Below are positions 25,226 to 33,656 of a DNA stretch of 52,640 bases, in pieces. The position numbers were made by a program, and so were the translations under genes. The DNA is from Loigolactobacillus jiayinensis (GTDB lineage Bacteria > Bacillota > Bacilli > Lactobacillales > Lactobacillaceae): contig NZ_RHOF01000026.1 of assembly GCF_003946445.1 (NCBI RefSeq), positions 1-52,640 on the forward strand, given 5' to 3'. Position 1 is the first letter of the stretch, and each line of letters opens with the position of its first letter. The notes below the pieces were generated by a model, which saw only the letters and a list, made by a program, of their open reading frames with translations, was not told the origin of the DNA and did no database searches.

Positions 25226-25792
25226 ATGAACGTATTAAAAACAAACTTACAAGATGTCCGCATCGTCGAAACCGATGTTTTCGGCGATCATCGCGGCTTT
25301 TTCACAGAAACTTACACCAAGAATAAATTTATTGAAGCTGGCATTGACAATGACTTCAATCAAGATAATCAATCATTATCGGTTGAACCGGGTGTGTTGC
25401 GGGGGATGCATTATCAATTAGCCCCTTATGCGCAAACTAAGTTACTTCGCGCGATTACTGGCGTGATCTATGATGTATTGGTGGATGTCCGTAAAGGTTC
25501 ACCCACATACGGCCAGTGGGAAGGCTACATTCTCAGCGAATATAACCATCGCCAATTGCTCGTACCAAAAGGTTTCGCTCACGGTTTCGTCACGTTGACG
25601 CCCAACGTGAATGTGGCGTACAAAGTTGACGGCTACTATGAACCCAAAGCTGATCGCGGTATCGCTTATGATGATCCTGATATTGGCATTGTTTGGCCAA
25701 TGCCATTGGATCATTTGGTCTTGTCCGAAAAGGATCAACACCATCCACAGTTGAAAGACGCAGAACTGAACTTTACTTGGGAGGCCAAATAA
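25226..25792 (+). CDS. rmlC: dTDP-4-dehydrorhamnose 3,5-epimerase
   Basis: Epimerises dTDP-4-keto-6-deoxyglucose. Cupin enzyme of 188 aa: VFGDHRGFFTETYT, then QDNQSLSVEPGVLRGMHYQ with the catalytic His, then LVPKGFAHGFVTL and YKVDGYYEPKADRGIAYDD with its conserved Tyr and Asp. The ATG at 25226 lies after AGGGAG; an upstream in-frame start would put the hairpin inside the coding region. The stop is immediately followed by the start of rmlB. Confidence 0.96.
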   Translation: MNVLKTNLQDVRIVETDVFGDHRGFFTETYTKNKFIEAGIDNDFNQDNQSLSVEPGVLRGMHYQLAPYAQTKLLRAITGVIYDVLVDVRKGSPTYGQWEGYILSEYNHRQLLVPKGFAHGFVTLTPNVNVAYKVDGYYEPKADRGIAYDDPDIGIVWPMPLDHLVLSEKDQHHPQLKDAELNFTWEAK

Positions 25793-26776
25793 ATGAACTT
25801 GTTAGTTACTGGTGGTGCTGGTTTTATCGGCGCTAACTTTGTCCATTATATGTTGGACGCGCATCCGGAAGATACCATCGTCAACTTGGATTTACTGACC
25901 TATGCGGGGAATAGCCATAATTTAGACGATTTAAAGGACGAACCACGGCATCATTTTGTCCACGGTAATATTACTAATCGTGAATTGGTGACCCATTTAG
26001 TTCATGAATTTAACATTGATGGCATCATTAATTTCGCCGCTGAATCCCATGTGGATCGTTCAATCTTGCATCCCGAAGTCTTCATCGAAACTAATGTCCA
26101 AGGGACGCTGGCCTTATTAGACGTGGCTAAAAAAGAAAACGTCACTAAATATTTGCAAGTTTCAACCGATGAAGTTTACGGTACGTTAGGCGCTGAAGGC
26201 TATTTTGAAGAAACATCGCCATTGCAGCCCAATTCGCCATACTCCGCCAGTAAAGCTTCCGCGGACATGATTGTTCGGGCTTACTACGAAACTTACGGGT
26301 TGAACGTGAACATCACCCGTTGCTCTAACAACTATGGTCCTTACCAATTCCCAGAAAAATTGATTCCGTTAATGGTTTCAAACGGGATGGAAGGCAAAGA
26401 CTTGCCGATTTATGGTGATGGCAAAAATATCCGCGACTGGTTATACGTCACGGATCATTGCCGCGCCATCGACCTAGTTTTCCGTGAAGGTAAAAAAGGT
26501 GAAGTCTACAACGTTGGCGGTCATAATGAACGGACGAATAACCAAATCGTCCACCGTATCGTTGCCGCTTTGGACTTGCCTGATTCACGGATCAAGTATG
26601 TGGCGGATCGGTTAGGTCATGATCGCCGTTACGCTATCGATCCCAAGAAAATCGAAACGGAACTTGGGTGGGCACCTGAGTACACCTTTGATACAGGAAT
26701 CGTGAAGACGATTAAATGGTTTGAAGATAATGAAGCTTGGTGGCAACCATTGAAGGCGCGCGCTGGGTTGAAGTAA
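25793..26776 (+). CDS. rmlB: dTDP-glucose 4,6-dehydratase
   Basis: Second step of dTDP-rhamnose synthesis, an extended SDR enzyme of 327 aa. Visible: VTGGAGFIGANFVHYML (NAD site), NFAAESHVDRSI, VSTDEVYGTLG with the active-site Asp/Glu, YSASKASADMIVRAY (YxxxK) and NNYGPYQFPEKLIPLM. It starts directly after the rmlC stop, with GGAGG inside the end of rmlC. rmlD lies 94 bp downstream with its own ribosome binding site. Confidence 0.97.
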   Translation: MNLLVTGGAGFIGANFVHYMLDAHPEDTIVNLDLLTYAGNSHNLDDLKDEPRHHFVHGNITNRELVTHLVHEFNIDGIINFAAESHVDRSILHPEVFIETNVQGTLALLDVAKKENVTKYLQVSTDEVYGTLGAEGYFEETSPLQPNSPYSASKASADMIVRAYYETYGLNVNITRCSNNYGPYQFPEKLIPLMVSNGMEGKDLPIYGDGKNIRDWLYVTDHCRAIDLVFREGKKGEVYNVGGHNERTNNQIVHRIVAALDLPDSRIKYVADRLGHDRRYAIDPKKIETELGWAPEYTFDTGIVKTIKWFEDNEAWWQPLKARAGLK

Positions 26777-26870
26777 ATAAAATGTGAAGTAGTACAAGCG
26801 TATTGAAGCAATAGGCACGTTTGCCCTGCTTTTTCGTACATATAATTGAATAAAATAAGGAGAGCTTACT

Positions 26871-27716
26871 ATGCGAATTTTAATTACTGGCGCCAATGGC
26901 CAACTAGGTACGGAATTACGCCATTTATTGGACGCTCGGGATACCAGTTATCGGGCAACTGATAGTAAAGAATTAGACATTACGGATGCAGCAGCAGTTG
27001 ATGCTTATTTTACTGATTTTAAGCCCCAGGTTGTCTATCATTGTGCTGCTTACACTGCCGTTGATGCCGCTGAAGAAATGCCAGGTAAGGCAATCAACCA
27101 AACCGTTAACGTGGATGGGACGGCAAATATTGCGGCAGCAGCTAATAAAGTTGGCGCAATCGTTGTTTATATCAGCACGGATTACGTTTTTGATGGTGAC
27201 AAAGATACTGAATACGCGGTTGACGCACAACCAGCGCCACGCAATGAATATGGCCGCGCTAAATATGAAGGTGAGCAAGCGGTACAACGGTTGGCTGACA
27301 AATATTATATTATCCGCACCTCATGGGTTTATGGTGAATATGGTAAAAACTTTGTCTACACAATGTTAAATTTGGCCAAAACGCATGACCATTTGACGGT
27401 GGTTAACGACCAATTTGGCCGTCCATCATGGACACGGACATTAGCTGAATTCATGACCTTTGTTTTGGATCATCATATTGATTACGGGATTTACCACTTG
27501 TCTAACGATAATAGTTGTAACTGGTATGAATTTGCCCAGGCGATCCTTAAAGGCAAAGACGTCACTATTAGTCCAGTAACTTCCGCTGAGTATCCGCAGA
27601 AGGCTTGGCGGCCGCGGCATTCGATCTTGGATTTAAGCAAAACTAAAGCGACTGGCTTTAAGCTAGCAACTTGGCAAGAGGCGTTAGCGGCATTCATGCA
27701 AGAAATCAATGCCTAA
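26871..27716 (+). CDS. rmlD: dTDP-4-dehydrorhamnose reductase
   Basis: Last step, giving dTDP-L-rhamnose. The 281-aa SDR has ILITGANGQLGTEL, YHCAAYTAVDAAEE, VYISTDYVFDGD and YGRAKYEGEQAV (YxxxK), then RTSWVYGEYGKNFVYTML. AAGGAGAG lies before the ATG. It completes the rml set in the order A-C-B-D and is followed after 33 bp by a Wzz-like gene. Confidence 0.96.
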   Translation: MRILITGANGQLGTELRHLLDARDTSYRATDSKELDITDAAAVDAYFTDFKPQVVYHCAAYTAVDAAEEMPGKAINQTVNVDGTANIAAAANKVGAIVVYISTDYVFDGDKDTEYAVDAQPAPRNEYGRAKYEGEQAVQRLADKYYIIRTSWVYGEYGKNFVYTMLNLAKTHDHLTVVNDQFGRPSWTRTLAEFMTFVLDHHIDYGIYHLSNDNSCNWYEFAQAILKGKDVTISPVTSAEYPQKAWRPRHSILDLSKTKATGFKLATWQEALAAFMQEINA

Positions 27717-27749
27717 TAGCGGCAATAATACTGCGAAAAAGGTGAACCT

Positions 27750-28958
27750 ATGTTAGAAAACAAGAAAATTAATTGGCGTGAGATCAGTGATGTGCTAAAA
27801 CGGCGGCTATTGATTGAGATTTTAGTGGCCGTGATCATCTTAGTTGGCGGCTTTTTTGCCTTGCATCTAGGACGTAAGGCACCGAACACACCAGCTAAGT
27901 ACAATGCAACTAGTCAAGTTTTATTGACGTTACCGGAAAATAAGCAACAAGTTGTGCTGGATCAGACGGTCAATTTCCAGTATGTCAATACGTTTGCCGA
28001 TGCGATCGGCACGGATCTGGTGGCGCGGCCAGTCCAGAAAAAGTTAGCGACACAAGGTGTTAAAATCTCATTGCGTAAGTTAGAGCGTCAGGTGAATGCA
28101 CATACAAACAACAATAGTTCACTGGTGGAAATCAATGTTACTGATGCTAAAAAGAAGCGCGCTAAGCAGATTGCTACCGTCTATGCCAATATCGCCAGTA
28201 AACAGGTGAAAAGTATTATGGGCTTAGGCGCAGGAAAAGTAACGGCTAAGCCACGGGTTGCGCAAGAAACGATGGCTTTGCAACGGTTACCAGTAAAACG
28301 AATCGTCGTTTTAATTGCAGCTGCGGTCGTTTTAGGCTTAGCTAGCGGTTGTGGCGTTGAAATTTTTGATCGGCGGATTCGTAGTCGTTATTTTGTAGAA
28401 TCGACTTTGGCCGCCACGCCATTTATTTTGAGCCAGCAACCCAGTGCCGTACAATTAGCGGCTGTGCGCAACGCCGTAGATATTGCTGTACCTAATGCGC
28501 AAATTTTAGTGGCCCAACTACCGGTGAGCAGTCCTGAAATGCAGACAGCCGTGCAAGCTTTGGCAGCTCATTATGCCGCTGATGGCGAACGCGTACTATT
28601 GCTGGATCTAGCGACTGATGCGGCGCTGCTAAAGCAATTAGCAGTCGCTGATTTACCGTTAGACTACCAACAAGGCGCAGTCACAACCTTGCCTAAGGCA
28701 GCGCAAAACACTGCCGCTTTGTTGACGTTAGCCGAATTTGAACAGTGCATGGCACGCTTCAAGACTGACTTTCAGCGAATTATTATACTGGCTAATTCAG
28801 CGCAGATTGCCGGCAATCAACAGTTGGCACTACATGTGGCTGATGCACGGTTGTTATTCTTGCAACAAGGTGTGACCACAAAAAAGGCTGCTTTTGCGTT
28901 ACAGCAGGAGTCGCAAGCATTGGTGCCTTTTAATGCCGTTTTATATTTTGGCAATTGA
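27750..28958 (+). CDS. Wzz-like chain-length protein fused to a degenerate BY-kinase-like domain
   Basis: This 402-aa membrane protein has an N-terminal cytosolic part, TM1 near 24-41 (ILVAVIILVGGFFALHL), an extracellular coil (residues about 60-180) and TM2 near 188-205. A C-terminal 190-residue cytosolic domain has the layout of the tyrosine kinase half of CpsD/EpsB. Its nucleotide sites are gone: AQLPVSSPEMQTAV (255-268) replaces the P-loop, VLLLDLATD (282 onward) replaces VLLIDADLR, and IIILANS replaces the DTPP motif. There is no tyrosine cluster at the C-terminus. It is probably a structural regulator of polymer length without kinase activity. The domain reading is inference. Confidence 0.65.
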   Translation: MLENKKINWREISDVLKRRLLIEILVAVIILVGGFFALHLGRKAPNTPAKYNATSQVLLTLPENKQQVVLDQTVNFQYVNTFADAIGTDLVARPVQKKLATQGVKISLRKLERQVNAHTNNNSSLVEINVTDAKKKRAKQIATVYANIASKQVKSIMGLGAGKVTAKPRVAQETMALQRLPVKRIVVLIAAAVVLGLASGCGVEIFDRRIRSRYFVESTLAATPFILSQQPSAVQLAAVRNAVDIAVPNAQILVAQLPVSSPEMQTAVQALAAHYAADGERVLLLDLATDAALLKQLAVADLPLDYQQGAVTTLPKAAQNTAALLTLAEFEQCMARFKTDFQRIIILANSAQIAGNQQLALHVADARLLFLQQGVTTKKAAFALQQESQALVPFNAVLYFGN

Positions 28959-28967
28959 GGTGTGTAG

Positions 28968-29591
28968 ATGAAGCAGCCAAGTGTCAGTTTAAACCGTTTA
29001 TTTTATTTGCTTAAAGGTGTCTTACTAAGTGGCTTGATTTTCGGCGTTATTGGTTTTATTTTTAGTATCGTTGTCCCACCAAAGGCAACGACAATCTATC
29101 ATAGTCGAGCGTTGATCAGTTTAACGCAGGTACGGAGCCAAAAAATTGGCCAAACGCAGTATCTGCGCTATTCAAATGGTAGCGAATTAAGTCAAGTTTT
29201 TATCAATAATTTCAAGTCGCCAACAACTAACAAAGCCGTCAGCCGTGCCTTGAAAAAAGCTGACTTGGCGGCGACGTTTACACGGCCAAACGATATTGCG
29301 GCGATAACGCTAAAAAATTCAGGTTTGATTGAAATTAAAGTGACTACTGGTAAACCGCGTGCTGCCGTAAAAGCTGCTAATATTGCTGCTAAAGTAGCCG
29401 TGCAACAATTTGAAAAGCAATATCAACTACACAATAGCCGGGTATTAGCACGAGCGACTAGCGCAGACCGCCAGATAACGACGATCTCAAGGAGTGAATT
29501 GATGATAAAATTTATATTTGCGGGCATTTTGCTTGGTTTCCTCTGGATTTTTGTGCGCGAGCTATGGCAGCGCCACGTAACGTCAAGGTAA
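28968..29591 (+). CDS. Second Wzz-like chain-length determinant
   Basis: This 207-aa protein has TM1 near residues 18-36 (GVLLSGLIFGVIGFIFSIVV) with a following PPKATT (the proline-rich approach typical of Wzz proteins), a 130-residue extracytoplasmic helical region, and TM2 near 178-196 (FIFAGILLGFLWIFVREL). There is no kinase domain. It follows the larger Wzz-like gene by 9 nt, so the two may form a hetero-oligomer controlling chain length. A GAGG lies before the ATG. Confidence 0.7.
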   Translation: MKQPSVSLNRLFYLLKGVLLSGLIFGVIGFIFSIVVPPKATTIYHSRALISLTQVRSQKIGQTQYLRYSNGSELSQVFINNFKSPTTNKAVSRALKKADLAATFTRPNDIAAITLKNSGLIEIKVTTGKPRAAVKAANIAAKVAVQQFEKQYQLHNSRVLARATSADRQITTISRSELMIKFIFAGILLGFLWIFVRELWQRHVTSR

Positions 29592-29603
29592 GGTTGGGAT
29601 AGC

Positions 29604-30680
29604 GTGTATTTATTAGCAGCGACAACGCTCACTTACATTTTAAATTTAGCCGCAAGTCTGCGCCATTTTAAAAAGCGCTGGCTTGAGTGGCTATTTGTGT
29701 TATGCTTAATCATCTTGATGGGCGCCAACACAAATAATGCTGATTTTTTCACGTATCAATGGCTTTACAATGCCCATATTGCATATGGTGAGCCAGGATA
29801 TCGGGTTTTGACTTGGCTCGGGCCTCATTTTGGCTTAGATTATCAGCATTTCCGGCTTGTATTAGCCGCTGTTTTCTTGATCATCTTGTATCGCGGTGTC
29901 AAAAAGCTGACCCAGCACTCGGCGGCATTTATGGCCTTTTATTTTTGCTACCCGTTTTTCTTGGATTTAATTCAATTACGTAATTTCATGATGATGGCGC
30001 TACTAGTCTACGCTAGTCATTTTCTGTTAGAAAAAACGTACCGTAATTTAGCTTTATTCACCTTTTTTGTTTTATTAGGTGCCAGCTTTCAGGTTTTAGG
30101 CGTATTGTATTTATTGGTGATTCCGTTGTACTATTTCGATTCACGGAATTTATGGAAAATTGGACTGTTAAGTGTCGTTTTTCTGTTTTCAGTTGTCGTG
30201 ATGGTGCCGGCGTTTAGCCAATTACTGTTAAGTTTATTGGATCAGCTGCACCTCAGTCATTTATCGCTTTATTTTGTACAAAAGGTACGGCTTGGTTATT
30301 TGCCGTTTTGGTTATTTAGTATTTTTGATCTAGTGTTTACCTATTATAGCTATCAGTATTTGACCGAGCGCCAGCTTCTAACGCCACGGCAACGACAGAT
30401 CATTTGGTTGGCATTTACCTTTACGGTGGTTGGTGTCTTGACCATGCCACTGTATACCTATGAATTTTCTTTTGCACGGGCATTGCGTGATGTCATTCCA
30501 TTTATGATCGTGGCTTTTTTAACTGCTTTGGATGCATTACCGTGCAAATATTATTTACGTTGGTTATATATTGGCATCTTCATGGCGTATGTGGCCGCGG
30601 TGGTTTATTTTGAAATTGTCCCGTTGCTGCACGACACCGTGATTCCAGCCTTTAGTAACAATTGGCTGTTAGGTGGCTAA
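29604..30680 (+). CDS. EpsG-like polysaccharide polymerase
   Basis: This 358-aa integral membrane protein has about 10 helices. The pattern NNADFFTYQWLYN, then GYRVLTWLG, then QLRNFMMMALLVYASHFLL fits the EpsG family of Wzy-type polymerases that join repeat units at the membrane. The start is GTG at 29604 after AAGGTTGGG. It follows the second Wzz-like gene by 12 nt. No Wzx flippase lies beside it, so the flippase must be encoded elsewhere. Confidence 0.75.
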   Translation: MYLLAATTLTYILNLAASLRHFKKRWLEWLFVLCLIILMGANTNNADFFTYQWLYNAHIAYGEPGYRVLTWLGPHFGLDYQHFRLVLAAVFLIILYRGVKKLTQHSAAFMAFYFCYPFFLDLIQLRNFMMMALLVYASHFLLEKTYRNLALFTFFVLLGASFQVLGVLYLLVIPLYYFDSRNLWKIGLLSVVFLFSVVVMVPAFSQLLLSLLDQLHLSHLSLYFVQKVRLGYLPFWLFSIFDLVFTYYSYQYLTERQLLTPRQRQIIWLAFTFTVVGVLTMPLYTYEFSFARALRDVIPFMIVAFLTALDALPCKYYLRWLYIGIFMAYVAAVVYFEIVPLLHDTVIPAFSNNWLLGG

Positions 30681-30758
30681 AGTAGGTTCAATTATGCTAA
30701 AATACTTGTTGTTTGCGTGAAACGACGCAATTTCCAGGATGTAGCGCTAGGCGATTAC

Positions 30759-30778
30759 GGCCACTTATGCAAGTGGCC
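30759..30778 (+). promoter_or_regulatory. Hairpin in the leader region upstream of glf
   Basis: A perfect stem GGCCACTT/AAGTGGCC has a 4-nt loop, and a second small stem ATTAGC/GCTAAT lies at about 30799-30817. Neither carries a T-run. They sit in the 173 bp between the polymerase gene and glf, so glf may have its own promoter and a structured leader. Confidence 0.45.
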
Positions 30779-30853
30779 CCGCTTATACATAGTGGCTTAT
30801 TAGCTTTTTAGGCTAATGAAAATCCTTGATCACGGAGTAGAAAGGAATTTAAC

Positions 30854-31981
30854 ATGAAAGATTATGATTATTTAGTTGTTGGTGCTGGCTTATTTGGTGC
30901 CGTTTTTGCCTATGAAGCAGCCAAGCGCGGCAAGCGGGTCAAAATCATTGAAAAAGACGACCACATTTCTGGGCATATCTATACGGAAGAAAAAGCTGGT
31001 ATCCAAGTTCATAAATTTGGTGCACATATTTTCCATACAAGTATCAAGAAAACTTGGGATTTCGTTCAACAATTTGCCGAATTTAATCGTTACACTAATG
31101 AACCAGTAGCCAATTATAAGGGTGAACTGTATAATTTACCATTTAACATGAACACGTTTAACAAAATGTGGGGCGTGGTCACACCAGCTGAGGCCAAAGC
31201 TAAAATCGAAGAACAACGTAAAGTTCTTGGGGACAAGCGGCCAGAAAACTTGGAAGAACAGGCTATTTCATTAATTGGTACTGATGTTTATGAAAAGCTG
31301 ATTAAAGGGTATACTGAAAAGCAGTGGGGCCGCAAAGCAACTGAATTACCAGCATTTATTATTCGGCGCTTACCAGTCCGCTACATTTACGATAACAACT
31401 ACTTTAATGACACGTATCAAGGAATTCCAATTGGCGGTTATACGCAGATCGTTGAGAAAATGCTGGCTGATCCGTTGATCGACGTTGAATTAAATCAAGA
31501 TTTCTTTGCTAATAAAGATCAATATTTAGCTGATTACCCTCATGTTGTCTTTACTGGGATGATCGATCAATTCTTCAATTACCAATTAGGCGAGTTAGAA
31601 TATCGGGGCTTGCGTTTTGAAGAAGAAGAACTTGATGTGGATAACTATCAAGGTAACGCGGTTATCAACTATACCGATGCTGAAACACCATATACGCGAA
31701 TCATTGAGCATAAGCATTTTGAATTCGGTAAAGGTGATAAAAATAAAACCATCATTACACGCGAGTATCCAGAAAATTGGCAGCGCGGGGACGAACCTTA
31801 TTACCCAGTTAACGATAAACGCAACAATAGCTTGTTCAAGCAATATCGTGAACTAGCCGCAAGCCAACCAAACGTGATTTTTGGTGGTCGTTTAGGACAA
31901 TACAAATATTACAATATGGATCAAGTCATCGAGGCAGCACAAAAAGTTGTCACGCGAGAATTCGGCGCTGACGCAGAATAA
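30854..31981 (+). CDS. glf: UDP-galactopyranose mutase
   Basis: Flavoenzyme converting UDP-galactopyranose to UDP-galactofuranose, the donor for galactofuranose residues. The N-terminal FAD motif is YLVVGAGLFGAVFAYEAAKRGKRVKIIEKDDHISGH. HKFGAHIFHTS, GYTEKQWGRKATELPAFIIRRLPVR, VFTGMIDQFFNY and FGGRLGQYKYYNMDQVI follow, all expected. At 375 aa it has the usual length. GAAAGGAA precedes the ATG. A strong terminator follows, so glf ends a transcript and the two downstream GT2 genes are separate or depend on read-through. Confidence 0.97.
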   Translation: MKDYDYLVVGAGLFGAVFAYEAAKRGKRVKIIEKDDHISGHIYTEEKAGIQVHKFGAHIFHTSIKKTWDFVQQFAEFNRYTNEPVANYKGELYNLPFNMNTFNKMWGVVTPAEAKAKIEEQRKVLGDKRPENLEEQAISLIGTDVYEKLIKGYTEKQWGRKATELPAFIIRRLPVRYIYDNNYFNDTYQGIPIGGYTQIVEKMLADPLIDVELNQDFFANKDQYLADYPHVVFTGMIDQFFNYQLGELEYRGLRFEEEELDVDNYQGNAVINYTDAETPYTRIIEHKHFEFGKGDKNKTIITREYPENWQRGDEPYYPVNDKRNNSLFKQYRELAASQPNVIFGGRLGQYKYYNMDQVIEAAQKVVTREFGADAE

Positions 31982-31995
31982 TTAGCTGCGCTTTG

Positions 31996-32042
31996 AAAAT
32001 AAAGGGCTAAAAGGCGTGATTGCTTTTGGCCCTTTATTTTTT
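31996..32042 (+). terminator. Terminator after glf
   Basis: AAAATAAAGGGC pairs perfectly with GCCCTTTATTTT, and an inner stem AAAGGC/GCTTT extends it. TTTTTT follows. This rules out a start of the next gene at 32016, which would lie inside the hairpin. Confidence 0.88.
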
Positions 32043-32072
32043 GAAATTGACGAGATAGAAACAGGTGAAAGC

Positions 32073-32852
32073 ATGGCACGAGTAACGGTTAGTATCGTGA
32101 CTTATAATAGTGAACACATCTTTGAAGCGGTGGCGCATTTTCAAACGGAGGTTCTACCGTATTATCCGGTGACTTTACGTATTTTTGACAATCACTCGAC
32201 ACCAGCATACGTGCAAAAATTACGTAGCTTGGCCAGCAAACAAATTCATATTACCGCGGCACAGGATAATCGTGGTTTTGGATATGGGCATAATGTTAAT
32301 TTAGCGCAAAGTCATGATGACTACTTTATTTGTTGTAATCCGGATATTTTGATCACGCAAGCCAGTTTTGCAACCATGTACAATTTTATTGCCGCACATC
32401 CTAAAGTAAGCATGATTGCGCCCAAAATCACTAACCCAGATGGTCAAGTACAACATCTGATTCGTTACAAATTGGATGTGTTTGATTATATGTTGCGTTT
32501 TACTCGGGGCAAATTTATTAAGCGCCTATTTGCTAAACGAATCGCGCGTTACGAATGCCGTGATCTTAGTGAAGAGCGACAGCAGATCAAATTTGGCTCT
32601 GGTGCTTTCATGTTCTTGCGTGCTAGTATGATGCGCCAGATCGGTGGTTTTGATGAGCGGTTCTTTATGTATTTTGAAGACAACGATCTGTGCATGCGCA
32701 TCAATCAAGCTGGCGGCCAGATTTTCTACTTGCCGGATGCACCAGTGATCCATTATTACGCGCGGGCTTCGCATAAAAGTACTCGCGGGTTTAAACAATT
32801 TCTGCGCTCAATGGTGCACTATTTCAACAAATGGGGTTGGCGCTTTTTCTAA
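32073..32852 (+). CDS. Glycosyltransferase family 2 (WbbL-like rhamnosyltransferase)
   Basis: This 259-aa GT-A protein has VTVSIVTYNSEH, FDNHSTP, QDNRGFGYGHNVNLAQ, FICCNPDI (the DxD-like position) and FGSGAFMFLRASMMRQIGGFDERFFMYFEDNDLCMRI. These blocks are typical of the WbbL/rhamnosyltransferase group. The likely donor is dTDP-rhamnose made by the rml genes. The ATG at 32073 follows AGGTG; an earlier in-frame ATG at 32016 lies in the glf terminator. The next GT2 gene begins 29 bp downstream. Confidence 0.82.
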   Translation: MARVTVSIVTYNSEHIFEAVAHFQTEVLPYYPVTLRIFDNHSTPAYVQKLRSLASKQIHITAAQDNRGFGYGHNVNLAQSHDDYFICCNPDILITQASFATMYNFIAAHPKVSMIAPKITNPDGQVQHLIRYKLDVFDYMLRFTRGKFIKRLFAKRIARYECRDLSEERQQIKFGSGAFMFLRASMMRQIGGFDERFFMYFEDNDLCMRINQAGGQIFYLPDAPVIHYYARASHKSTRGFKQFLRSMVHYFNKWGWRFF

Positions 32853-32881
32853 AACTCATTCATATCAAAGGGGATCTGCTC

Positions 32882-33598
32882 ATGCTTTCAGTCTGTATGG
32901 CCACCTATAATGGCGCCAAAACAGTGGCGCGTCAACTGAATTCAATCTTGCCGCAACTAGATGCACAGGATGAAGTGATCATTGTTGATGATCACTCGAC
33001 CGACGACACCGTGGCGGTGATCAAGCAAACGGTGGCAGCTAGTCCAGTGCATGTACGGCTGTCAGTTAGTCAGCACAATCATGGCCCTATTAAAAGTTTT
33101 GCGCGAGCGTTGCAGCAAGCACGTGGCGAGTTAGTCTTTTTATCCGACCAAGACGATATTTGGTTTGCTGACAAGGTGGCGCAAGTGGTAGCCGCCTTTC
33201 AACGGCAACACGCTGATTTGATCGTTCACGATGGTGTCGTGGTTGATGGTACGGACACACAAATTGCGGCGTCATGGAATCAGTATAACCACAATCAGCT
33301 ACCACAAACACTGGTCAGCAACTTATTAAAAAATGGCTATACCGGCGCGATGATGGCCGTGAGCCAGCGCTTATTGCAGCAGGCACTCCCTTTTCCAGAA
33401 AAAATTGCCATGCACGATCAGTGGCTATTTTTAGTGGCCCATCGCCACCATCTAAAAACGGTGGTGCTCCGGCAGCCGTTGATGAGTTATGTCCGCCATG
33501 GTGATAACGCCACTGGGATGCAGCGGCGCAGTTTCGAAGCAATGGTGCAGGGGCGCTGGCAGATGTGGCGGGCCTACCAACAATTATCAGGGAAATAG
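32882..33598 (+). CDS. Glycosyltransferase family 2 (SDQDD-type)
   Basis: A 238-aa GT-A protein: LSVCMATYNGAKTVARQLNSIL, VIIVDDHSTDDT, ARGELVFLSDQDDIWFADKV with the metal-binding DQDD, and HDQWLFLVAH. This variant is common in O-antigen and exopolysaccharide rhamnosyltransferases (RfbG-like). I take the ATG at 32882, with AAAGGGG at about 8 nt. The upstream in-frame start at 32831 lies inside the preceding gene. It is the last gene of the polysaccharide locus, and pncB follows without relation. Confidence 0.82.
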   Translation: MLSVCMATYNGAKTVARQLNSILPQLDAQDEVIIVDDHSTDDTVAVIKQTVAASPVHVRLSVSQHNHGPIKSFARALQQARGELVFLSDQDDIWFADKVAQVVAAFQRQHADLIVHDGVVVDGTDTQIAASWNQYNHNQLPQTLVSNLLKNGYTGAMMAVSQRLLQQALPFPEKIAMHDQWLFLVAHRHHLKTVVLRQPLMSYVRHGDNATGMQRRSFEAMVQGRWQMWRAYQQLSGK

Positions 33599-33656
33599 TC
33601 GCAACCCAACCTTAAAAATGCTAAACTATCTGTAAAACTAAAAGTGGAGACTGATG

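Noticed and set aside
32016-32072. Longer N-terminus for the glycosyltransferase after glf
   Set aside because: The earlier ATG lies in the glf terminator and has no ribosome binding site.
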